From Chromera velia (taxonomy: Eukaryota > Sar > Chromeraceae), in assembly GCA_018398765.1 (NCBI GenBank), contig JAHBMJ010003835.1, positions 33,538 to 77,125 of the forward strand: a stretch of DNA of 43,588 nucleotides. Direction: 5' to 3'. Numbering within the stretch: the stretch's first letter is position 1; each line of letters begins with the position of its first letter. Of the stretch, positions 11,112 to 20,442 are shown one piece after another. Under the pieces are notes generated by a model. The model searched no databases and was not told the DNA's origin. It saw only the letters and a program-made list of their open reading frames with translations. The translations under genes and the position numbers were made by a program.

Positions 11112-12009
11112 AGAGCTCATGATATCAAAAACAAAAGAGATGACCAACAGTGGCAACCTCCTCTATTTTCAATAATTTTCAAAGTATCTTGCACTACGTC
11201 TTGCAGCATTTTTCTATATGCATTTAGACATGTATGTACATGTATGTATGATCATGCACCCAGTCTTTTGAAACCATGATACACCTAGTAATCGATACAT
11301 CGGTAAATGTATTTTATCAACACACTAGTTATAACAGAGTATATCACAGTACGTTGCAAAAAATTTAATTGATTTAATTGTATTTGATCTAGTATTTGAT
11401 ATTAGTGCTGTAAAAATTTGATAGATAGAAATAGTAAGAAATGAATAGAAAAGGGCTTATTAGTACACAATATACTTGATGTAATATTTTCTTCGTCCAC
11501 CCAAATCCGGCCGAAGCCTAATGATATGTCAGACGAAGTATACCCTGTCTACTTGTTTTGAGAGACATCTAGAGACATCCCAACACACAACTGAACACGT
11601 ATTTTTTTTTTCTTTCTTTTTTATTAATACTTTTTTATCCTAAACAACACTTAACAACAGTTGTGCAACACAGTTGTTCACGCTACGCTTTCCGCCGGGC
11701 AACATGTCAGTCTGACATGCACACAGACACAGGCGTCACTGTCACATGCAGCGCGTATAGTAGCTATAGAGTAAGATACGTACGGACGTCTGTCTCAATA
11801 TACACATTGAATATACAGTCAGCACAAAACCCGGCCATCCATAGACTTCTTACCATCCTCTTACCCTTTCTGCATGGCCTCTTCGTTTCTTCCACTTGCT
11901 TTCGCCGCTTCCTTTGTGCGGGTCTGAGCTTGCATCTAGTTAGACTAGTGACTGTCGATCTGTTGCTCTTTGGCTCTCTATCAAGTGTTGTTCATTCGTC
12001 GGGGGTGCT
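11112..12009. other. AT-rich spacer without a supported gene
   Basis: From the hydrolase stop to about 11650 the DNA is AT-rich, with short repeats such as ACATGTATGT at 11229-11250. AATAAA overlaps the stop codon at 11107-11112. Bases 11490-11560 (ACCCAAATCCGGCCGAAGCC and following) resemble part of 15430-15490, hinting at a dispersed repeat. A 116-codon plus-strand frame at 11663-12013 has no recognisable domain. Confidence 0.5.
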
Positions 12010-13176
12010 ATGATCGAAACAAGCTTGAAGGAGGTCTCCAGAGACCTTGACGCTGACTCTTCTAAAAACGATGACCACAAATCATTTGCTGCTACTCTGA
12101 TTTGCTCCATTTGCAAACATCTTTTGTACGGTCCCGTGTCAGCAAATTGTGGCAACAACCACGTTTTCTGAGAGCAGTGTTTCTTCTCTTGGAAAGAGAG
12201 ACAACCAGGAGAATGCACATGTCCCGAGTGTCGCCAGGCGTGTAAAAACCCGGAACCCCCNNNNNNNNNNNNNNCCCGCACACCAATTACATGCTTGACG
12301 TCGCTAAGTTCAAATGTAAAGATGGATGCAACTTCGAGGGAACAAGAACAGAACTGCATGGTGCAACACAGACGGGAAAGCTGCCCTCATCCCACGTGTT
12401 ACACATGCTAGAAGACTGTGCCGAGAGCCAACTATCACATACACAAAGTGCAGTGCAGGGTCTGCCCTGAATGTCACACCCCTTTTCAAGGCCTACAAGG
12501 TGATCACTTGCGCACCTGTCGAAAGGTGTCAAAGCCCTCTCTGTTCTGCAACGAAATGGTTGTCAGAGATGTCAGAGAGGGCAGAGAGAGACATTCCCAG
12601 ACATGCCCGGAGTTTCCTCTCCGCTGCGGATACTACGGCTGCCGTGCTATCGTGAAGTGAAGGGAATTTGAGGACCATGTCACCAAAAATAAGGACCGTC
12701 ACCTGGAGCTAGAGCACGAAGCCTTGAAACAGGAGATGGCCAAAGGGCGTCAGCAACAGAAGGAGGTGAGAGACGGAAAGCGGAAGATTGCAGAGATGAA
12801 GGCGGAGTTGGAGAAAAAAGAACAAGAGGGGAAGAAACTCAAACAACTGGCAGAAGAGCACTTGTGTGCCGCTCGGTGGTCCTATTTCGAGAAGGACTTT
12901 CTTGCAGTCAAGGACGGCCGGAAGTGCGACGCGAAGGGGGTGGGGTTCAAGATTGTTCGGAGGGACAGGCTGATCGTTCCTGGGGTATTCGGCGAATTCT
13001 ACAGCGTGCAGATGAACTCGAGGGGGGGGATCCACTACAGGCCTTGGTTGGGTCGACTCTCAGGGCACGCAGGAAGCCGTGCATGTCAGTCAAGATCAAA
13101 GAACGAACAGAACACACAGATACAGCCAGACTTGCAAAAAATGGTAGACAACATGTCGAAAGGCGGCGAGATGTAG
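12010..13176 (+). pseudogene. RING / TRAF-type zinc-finger protein, broken
   Basis: An ATG at 12010 opens a frame with a RING-HC start: CSIC, then Cys and His in CGNNHVF, an in-frame TGA (12169-12171), then EQCFFSW and CPEC. The TGA falls where C3HC4 RINGs have a zinc-binding Cys. After a 14-N gap (12261-12274) the frame continues with CKDGCNFEG, changes frame at about 12420 (one extra base), then shows QCRVCPECHTPF, HLRTC and CGYYGC, a TRAF-type Cys/His finger pattern. A second TGA follows at 12658-12660 before a Lys/Glu/Gln coiled coil (about 12665-12870) and a C-terminal region ending at 13176. RING/TRAF proteins are usually E3 ubiquitin ligases or adaptors. Two stops and a frameshift argue for a pseudogene. 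Poor assembly beside the N gap could explain the frameshift but less easily both stops. Confidence 0.7.
12261..12274. other. Assembly gap (14 N)
   Basis: The run of N sits within the RING/TRAF pseudogene, flanked by C runs. The frame differs by two on its two sides, so the N count is not the true length. Confidence 0.99.
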
Positions 13177-13327
13177 CAAACAGAGAACAAGACATGCAGG
13201 CAGGCTAGCTGAGACGGCTTGATTGGCTACAGTCACAGTGACAGGCAGACACAAATGTACGAGCATACACCGTGAAGAAAAATTGCGTCAGTGAATTAAG
13301 AATATCACCTGTATGGTCTCTCTGCAG

Positions 13328-13468
13328 CGACTTCTCATGACACAGGGAGCGGAAGTGATGGAGGGCCTGCTGGCAGATGCACAGGAGAGGCAGCTTTTGG
13401 AGACCCTCTGCAACTTCAGGGAGGCAGACTTCGAAAGGACCTCGAGTCGATCTCAGACTGGATGCTAG
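13328..13468 (+). other. Possible terminal exon or exon fragment
   Basis: After a good acceptor (TCTCTCTGCAG ending at 13327) a frame of 46 codons reads RLLMTQGAEVMEGLLADAQE and so on to a TAG. It is rich in Glu, Gln, Leu and Ala, as expected for a helical segment. It lies downstream of the broken RING/TRAF gene and could be its last exon or part of another gene. No family is recognised. Confidence 0.3.
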
Positions 13469-13881
13469 TTCCGATCGAATGAAATATCAAAACCGACAAG
13501 ACGAGATACGAAAATACAGAACAGAAGGGACATACGCACACAGACACGCGCAGACGCAAGGGTGTCGTGTTTCTCCGAATCCTAGGCACAGGCTCAATTC
13601 GCATTATATTCCGACTATGTTCTGCATTTGTCATTCAATGAAACGCCTCCTTGTGGAAGCATTTGCTACCTTCTGCCCCTCACCCCATGCATCTGACATT
13701 CCTCTTTCTCCAATATCACCAGACCCCCTCAACCCCCTTTCCCTCTCATTCTTGCCTTTTTTGCTCTCGTCTCCCCCCCATGCAACCTTTCCTGAAATTT
13801 CCACCCGGCGTGTACACATAGGTGCGACAGCGAACCAATGAATCTCAAACAAAAACACAAAAACACGCAATCACTCATATT

Positions 13882-13889
13882 CACACACA

Positions 13890-13967
<78 letters not shown>
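13882..13967. repeat. (AC)n followed by (AG)n, ending at an unresolved base
   Basis: About 24 bases of AC are followed by about 60 bases of AG with one interruption, then an N at 13968. The N marks where reads could not be joined cleanly. Confidence 0.9.
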
Positions 13968-14069
13968 NCCCCCTCCTTCTCACTCTCGCTCTGTCTCTCT
14001 TCCACCAATTTTTCTCTCGCGCTCATCCTCTCTTTCACTCAATTTTCTTCTTTCGATCTGCGTCTGTAT

Positions 14070-14239
14070 GGCCAATGAGCCTCCGGTGGGACACAGGAGG
14101 GGAGGCGCTGCGACTGCTTCTCCATATATATGTGTGATTGAGTGTGTTTGTGTGTGTGTGTGTGTGTTTGTGTGGCCGATGAGCCTCCGGTGGGACACAG
14201 GAGGGGAGGCGCTGCGACTGCCTGTCCATATATATGTGT

Positions 14240-14280
<41 letters not shown>

Positions 14281-14376
14281 TTTGTGTGGCCGATGAGCCT
14301 CCGGTGGGACACAGGAGGGGAGGCGCTGCGACTGCCTGTCCATATATATGTGTGATTGAGTCTGTGTTTTGTTTTT

Positions 14377-14419
<43 letters not shown>

Positions 14420-14492
14420 TGTGGCCGATGAGCCTCCGGTGGGACACAGGAGGGGAGGCGCTGCGACTGCCTGTCCATATATATGTGTGATT

Positions 14493-14526
<34 letters not shown>

Positions 14527-14556
14527 CTGTGCATGTGTATATGCAAGTGTATGTGT

Positions 14557-14600
<44 letters not shown>

Positions 14601-14632
14601 CTGTGCATGTGTATATGCAAGTGTATGTGTAT

Positions 14633-14676
<44 letters not shown>

Positions 14677-14678
14677 AG
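14070..14678. repeat. Minisatellite: about 70-base unit alternating with long TG tracts
   Basis: Four near-identical copies begin with GGCC at 14070, 14174, 14288 and 14423. Each contains GAGCCTCCGGTGGGACACAG and CATATATATGTGTGATTG, and each is followed by a TG tract. Spacing rises from 104 to 114 to 135 bases as the tracts lengthen. A second unit (CCTGTGCATGTGTATATGC) appears twice, at about 14525 and 14599, within further TG tract to about 14675. TG repeats lack stop codons, so long open frames exist on both strands; none is credible as a gene. Long TG tracts are known to favour Z-DNA. Confidence 0.95.
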
Positions 14679-14679
14679 T

Positions 14680-15959
14680 GTATGGACTATCGTGTAGAGC
14701 AGATTGGGATACGCCAAACGCAAATTAGAGAAAGTCTTTATGCCCGTGCTGGACAGGGTCAAAATCCTGCATCACTATCGGAGAGGGGCAGCATGGACGG
14801 GGGATAACGGGGGATAGTACTGGACAAACTCTGATGTGTATGGTTTCAGCTAGCTTGTTGTAGGTTCGGTGGGGACAATGGTCCTACGCACTGTCATTAT
14901 ACCTGTCAGCTGTTGTTAAAGGTTTTACAGCCTTAGTTTCAGTTTCATAAAAGGGTTGCCCATAGTCGCCCACAAAATGGACAATAAAAAATGAAGGAGG
15001 ACAAAAGTGTGTTAAAGCAGGTCGAGGAATAAGCGGGGTCAGGGACGGCAATTGAGCATTTTTTACATGTGTTAGCATGTGCGTACAGCTTTGTCTATTG
15101 CCCTCCCTCTGGCTGAAGCCTAAAATAATACTATGTCTATACATGTCTGTTCGGTTCCATACAGAGCGGAACATACCATTGCACTACATTACACACAATT
15201 TTACCATTTTTTTAATAAATTTGGTTGAACTTGATAGAATTTGACAGTATTTTATAGTTAGCCCACGTTTGTTTCTTTCTAGAAAGACTCAGGCATGTAA
15301 TTGTGTGAATAATATAGTGAATTTACCTAATTTCAGCCTATTTCAGCCAAAGCCCACTGTTCAAGTCATACCACGTGTACTTCTCTCCACAGACATGCAC
15401 CCAAACATACAGTAACATATAGTTCTGTCTATGTACCCAAGTCCGGCGGCTTCGGCCGAAGCGGTGAAGCCCAATATTTCATGATGTGTACCTTCAACCG
15501 CAAAGTCCTGTAGACCACGTCTATCATGTCCTTCAAGTTAGTTGTGGCATCTTCTACATCGCCCCGGCGTTCCCTGCTCACTAGAAGATGCGGGCCCCTG
15601 CGTGCCAGGGCCCTCTGCATGCTGCGCTCAACCTCGCCTACATACCTCGCCTACAGTTTGTTACCGCGACTGCATGTTGAAGAATCATGACTTGCATTGC
15701 ATGAGCTGGAATCCTCGTCTGACAGCTACTCTGCCAGTGTGTCTCATGACTGAGGAAGGAGGATGACGAACTCTGTCAACTCTGAAATGCGCGTTGGGCT
15801 GTGCATGCAGCTTGCGCAACAAGTGATCTTTGTCAGAGGTTGAGCAGCAGACGGATCGTTTGACTGACCTTACCCGCGCCTGTCACGCTTTTTCACTGCT
15901 CGCTTCGTGTCAAAGTAGTCTGAAAAATCCATTTACTGCCACCTAGTTATTAAGACCAG
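14680..15959. other. Spacer with no firm gene
   Basis: Bases 15180-15420 are AT-rich. A perfect 14-base palindrome, GCTTCGGCCGAAGC, lies at 15449-15462 in a stretch partly similar to 11490-11560. On the minus strand, 15622-15485 could be an isolated exon (acceptor CATGCAG, then RALARRGPHLLVSRERRGD and so on, 46 codons), but its possible donor GTACAC lacks the +5 G found elsewhere and no family is recognised. The rest shows nothing I can name. Confidence 0.45.
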
Positions 15960-18900
15960 ATGAGCTCCAGCCAGGACTGTGTGCTGAATCAGACCCTCCT
16001 CCAAGGGGAGGGCACGACAGTCACCGGGCCTCAGTCGGAAGAGACGACGAATGGCTACCATATCGAAGGCACCTATCAAGAAGCGCAAGGACACGCAGAG
16101 ATTACAAGATGGTCCTGCGACCCTTCTGCTAGAAGACACACACGTCAGGCAGAACAGCCGGAGGATGAAGAGGAATACCCCCCGTCAAATTTTCGTGTGC
16201 GTCTCATTGCCGTCTTCCTCATCTACATCTCTTGGGTGATGGTGGGAACTCTGGTGTTTGTGGCGGTGGAAGACTGGAACTTCACAAAGAGCTTCTATTT
16301 CTGCGTCACCACAGGTGAGATTTTCCATCTCTCTTGTTTTTTTAGCTGTTCATTGTCTCGAAAGCCTTGCACAATAGAGCAGTCACAACACCCATCCGTC
16401 ACCTTTCCCTCTCGTTTCGCTTCGTACGGCACCCCTTCCTTACTACCCTCCGTGTACCGTCTCCAATCTGTGTCTCCTCCCTCCATCTCACCTTAATCTT
16501 ACCGACGAAGCCTCTTTTGGGCGCGCCCCTTCTCTCCTCTTCCTGACTGACAAACCTTGCGGGCTCTCTGACGCAACCCCTTTCCCCCCCTCCCGCACAC
16601 ACACACGCCTCATTCCCTGTCTTCTGCCTTCTTTCGTCCCTGCCTGCCTCCCCTCCTCTTTTCCTGTTTATCCCCCTTTCGCTCCGACACCCTCCCTTCC
16701 CGTCTGTTTTCTCAATCTCTCACCGTTCCTTTTTTTTTACCGAGCTCTGAACCAGCATCCTTCCCTCCACATCTTCGTCTCCCCCCCGGGGGGGGAAGTT
16801 GCGTGTACATGTACCCACACGATCTGCATTTTTCGTTCTCTATGTCTCGTTTCAGTGACGACCGTCGGGTACGGGGACGTTCAGGTGAAGACAGAGATCG
16901 GGAAGATGTGCTGCATCGCCTTCGTCTGGCTTTCTCTGGGCCTCACTGCGGGTGTGGTGAGTGCCTCGGTGATGAAGAGCTTCAAGACCTCCCTAGAAAT
17001 GATTGCGAATGGCAGGAGGGTGGGCACGGGGGCAGGCAACGGGTACGTGAGTGAGGGGGACGGGGGCAGGGCACGGATTTACGGTAAGCGTCTGGCGGTC
17101 TGTTTGGCATTACTGGGAAGTCTTCTTGTTGTGACCGTGTGCGTGTACACGATAGTGGAAGAGTGGAGCCTCGTAGACGCTCTGTATTTCGCTACAGCGA
17201 CTTTCTGTACAGTGGGGTATGGGCAGCCGTCGCCGTCCACCCATCTGTCTCAATTGATGACTTGCGGCTTTGTGGTTTTGGGGGTGTACACGACCACCCA
17301 GTGCGTTGCTGCCCTCGTTGAGTCCCTGTTAGACTCGGAAGATTTCAGATCTAGAGTCAGGTTCTACGAGAAACGCATTGACGCACGCAGACTTGAGGCC
17401 ATGGATTTTGACCGAACAGGGAAGGTGTCCGAATTGGAGTTTTTCATCTACATGATTACCCGTACGGGCCAGGTGCACTACTCAGAAGTGGACTTTCTTC
17501 GGGAAGTCTTTGCTCGAGCAGACTTGAATAATAAAGGGTTTGTGACTGCAGCACAATTAGATGGGGTGAATATTGCCGATCTGAAACCTCAGGGAGGGTC
17601 GGGTGGGAGTGGACTGGAGGGGAGTCCGAATAGAGAAGGGGAGGGGGTGCCGGTAGATCATGGGGGGACTTCAGCGGAAGCTCCCGGAAAGCCCCCGGGT
17701 TTGCAGGTGCATTGGTCCATGGATGGTCTCCCTGTAGAGGGCCTAGATGACGAAAACCGGGAGAGAGAAAAAGACGGTGATGCTCTGCGTCCGTCCAACT
17801 CTTTCGAAGTTCCCCAGGGTGTCCCTCTGCCTCACAGGGCCTCAGATGGGGGGTCTGTGTGGGGTTCTTTGTCTAGTCGCCGTCTCCTTAGAGCAACCGT
17901 TGGATCGGAGGAAGATCTTCCGTCTGTCCGAGCTTTTCAGAGACGCTGTTCCGAGTCCTACCTTGCACAAACAGCAGCAGAGATAGATGAAGGAGATGGA
18001 GAAGGCGAGGAAGAGGGTGCAGGTGGGAGTGAACCAATTGAAGCAGAAGTAGAGGACACCAAAAGTCCCTACCTAGGACCCCTGAATGACACTCCCCGTG
18101 GAGGTTCCACCACTAAGGTTCGACGTCCGCTCACAGCAACAGGGGGGAAGAAAAGACTCCGAACTCTGCAGCAACCCCGTCACAGTCCCTTCGCACATTC
18201 CTTAAGGGGCCGAGGCCCGAATACACCCAGACGGCCTCTTCCGTTGGACGGCAAGTTGCAGAGAGTATTAGCAATGTTGGAACACAGAGAGAGGGCGGGG
18301 TATGCACAACACAGACCCTCTGACCTCCCCCCTCCCCGCCTGTCCTCAATACAGAGACATGGAGGAGGCTCAGCAGAGGAATACCTGACTTCCTCTCCCA
18401 AGTCTCCTCTTCCCTCCCACTTCAGCCCTCTTATCTTGCCTTCAGACGAGGGTCCACCTCTTGGTGCGTCTGGGGGGGTAAATCTTCTTCCCATAGAAGA
18501 TTCAATGAAGGAGGGAGATGACTTAGGAGATGACGTTTGGGGTGATCCGTTTGAAGAGACAGGGGTGTTCGCAGCATGCTCAGGCCTTGCGTCTATCGCA
18601 CTCACTTACGATCGGCTCACCCAAGCGAACAACTTCTTAGCCACACAGGAAACAGCAGCAGCAGCACAACACCCCCTGAGCCCCCACAGACATCATCAAT
18701 TCCGACAGTACAGCGTCGAGATGTCCATCTTGGAAGAATCCCCAGCAGACGCAAAACCCGGACACGAGCTCCCTTCTCTTCCCCATTCCGTCTCGTCCCC
18801 CTCTGTGCCGGGGTCCTCTCCCGGCCTTCTGCCCATCCGATCACCCCTGTCTGCACAAACGTTGCAGATGCCCCTGGCAACACACGCCCCCCCCGTGCCT

Positions 18901-19530
18901 GCCCCGTCACCAGTAGAGAAAGAGGAGAGCGGTCTCCATCGGTCACCTGGTCCCTCCAATTTAAGAAAGGTGTTCTCTGACCGTGCGTCTGTACACACCT
19001 GGCGGGCCCGTCTGTCAAGTTTCAACAGATTCGCACTGATGGGTGCAGGGGCCCCTCCCGTCCTCAGACGCGCCATATCCCCAGGGAGCGAAGTGGAAAG
19101 CCCCCCCGTGCCCGCCTCCGCAAACCCCTCAGGCTCTTCCCACGTAACCACGATGTCTGAGTTCCTCAGAGGGTCCACTAGAGACGGCATGGCAGAGAGG
19201 AGGGCCTCTGGGGTGATGCTAAGAGAGTCTGCTTCTTCCTTGAGTCAATCAAGGCACGGGGGGCCATTCCGAGCTCCCAGCTTCTCCCCCCCGACAGGCG
19301 CCCGTGTTCTGAAGGGACGCTCCTGCGAGGAGTTTGTGCCGGGGCCCTCTCGCTCCCTGGGTCTGGGCCCGCCTGCTTGCCCCCCTTCTGCTGGAACAGA
19401 CTCTCCTGCTCCAAGTTCTCAACAAAGTCAGGAGGAGCGAAAAGGAGAAGAATTGAGAAGTAAAACAGTGGCGCTTTCTAAGTTCCGACAGGGAGGTACC
19501 ACTGGCAGTGCTGGCGACGAAAATGTTTAA
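15960..19530 (+). CDS. Two-pore-domain K+ channel (TPK type) with EF-hand and long disordered tail
   Basis: Exons 15960-16314 and 16856-19530 (GTGAGA donor, TTTCAG acceptor) give 1009 aa. The intron falls just before the first selectivity filter. Order of parts: acidic N-terminus; TM1 about 82-103; pore 1 with TTVGYGD (120-126); TM2 about 137-158; TM3 about 198-219; pore 2 with CTVGYGQ (236-242); TM4 about 250-272. A canonical EF-hand loop follows at about 302-313 (D-F-D-R-T-G-K-V-S-E-L-E) and a weaker one at about 341-352 ending in Gln. Two pores plus cytosolic EF-hands match the plant vacuolar TPK family, which passes K+ and is modulated by Ca2+. The remaining 650 or so residues are Ser/Pro/Gly/Glu-rich, lack domains and are probably disordered. 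The Gln after the second filter replaces the usual Asp or Asn. Confidence 0.92.
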
Positions 19531-20442
19531 GCGAGTCACCAGGCCAGTGACAGTCTCCTATGACAGGTTTGCATTAAAGCCTCTGTAAGCCTCTAAAATT
19601 TTGTTGACATGAATGGGGGAGAGTTAGTTTTGGAACTTGAAAACGTTCATACATGTTCTTACATATAACATAAAATCTAAATCTGTGTGTAAGTTAAAAT
19701 CTATCTAAAATTACTAGTAAAAGTCTAAATGCAATGTTAATTATCACTTGATATTTTATCTGATAAAACAGGATAAAATTTAATTCCTATAAATATTTGG
19801 GAGATTACAAGTAGAGCATACTATTCTAAATAATTCTAAACTGTTTGTGGTGAAGGGAGTGATAAAAAGGAGGAGAGATATAAGGGAAAGAGATGGTTGT
19901 GGGGGAGCAGAAAGAAATGTAGATCAAAGATAAAGACGACCGATTATTTTGTCACAGTACTTTGACATTTTCAGTGTTATGTTCTCTTTTTTGTTCTAAG
20001 GGCTTTTAGAAGTGACGCACGTATTCTGCTCGAGGCTGGCGGGTTTTGCCCCGTCGCGGAAGTTTGTGTGCGCGCGCCGCCGACGTGCCGCGCCGAAGGC
20101 CCCGCAGGACGCGGCCGAATCACTGCAGGCTCAAAACACCCTCAAAATCGCGGACCATTAATTAAGATCCCTCAAACACTCAGTGACGCTTTTTTCTCTT
20201 TCTTCCCCCTGAAGGTGGCGAACAGACGAGCGCCGTCGGAATATATTGCGAAGGCGTTTGCCCATCGCAATTACTAATACAAAAAAAGGTTGCGCGTGCA
20301 GGTTGCCACTTTGAGCTTCTTGCATGGGTTTTGTTGAAATTCTGTAGGGAGACGGCGACGATTGAATTGGCATCGCTGTGTATCCCGTTCTCTTGATTGT
20401 CTTCCAGTCCTTCCGCGAGCCCCTTTACCTCTTTCAAAAGAA
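19531..20442. other. Spacer: AT-rich half, then GC island and LRR-gene promoter
   Basis: Bases 19560-20000 are strongly AT-rich. They switch within tens of bases to a CpG-dense patch at about 20040-20115 with many GCGC and GCCG steps. GGAGACGGC occurs at 20348-20356, about 90 bases upstream of the LRR start codon. No gene is supported. Confidence 0.55.
20348..20356 (+). promoter_or_regulatory. GGAGACGGC box upstream of the LRR gene
   Basis: A single exact copy of the nonamer also found upstream of the phosphatase and of the RBBP9/epsilon-tubulin pair, in sense orientation and close to the start codon. Confidence 0.35.

Noticed and set aside
11663..12013. 116-codon plus-strand frame
   Set aside because: No family match, ends at the start of the RING pseudogene, and composition fits non-coding spacer.
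12169..12171. Selenocysteine at the RING TGA
   Set aside because: The gene has a second TGA and a frameshift, zinc-ligand Sec is unexpected, and I see no SECIS-like element; pseudogene is simpler. Kept as a check, not a claim.
14070..14490. Regularly spaced repeats resembling a CRISPR array
   Set aside because: The units are about 70 bases, the spacers are TG tracts rather than unique sequence, and the genome is eukaryotic.
13980..14807. Long open frames on both strands (over 200 codons) rich in His/Thr or Cys/Val
   Set aside because: They are produced by TG/CA repeats, which lack stop codons, and by the minisatellite. No domain and no start context.
18180..19190. Minus-strand frames of 130-164 codons across the K+ channel tail
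   Set aside because: Shadows of a GC-rich, low-complexity coding exon on the other strand.
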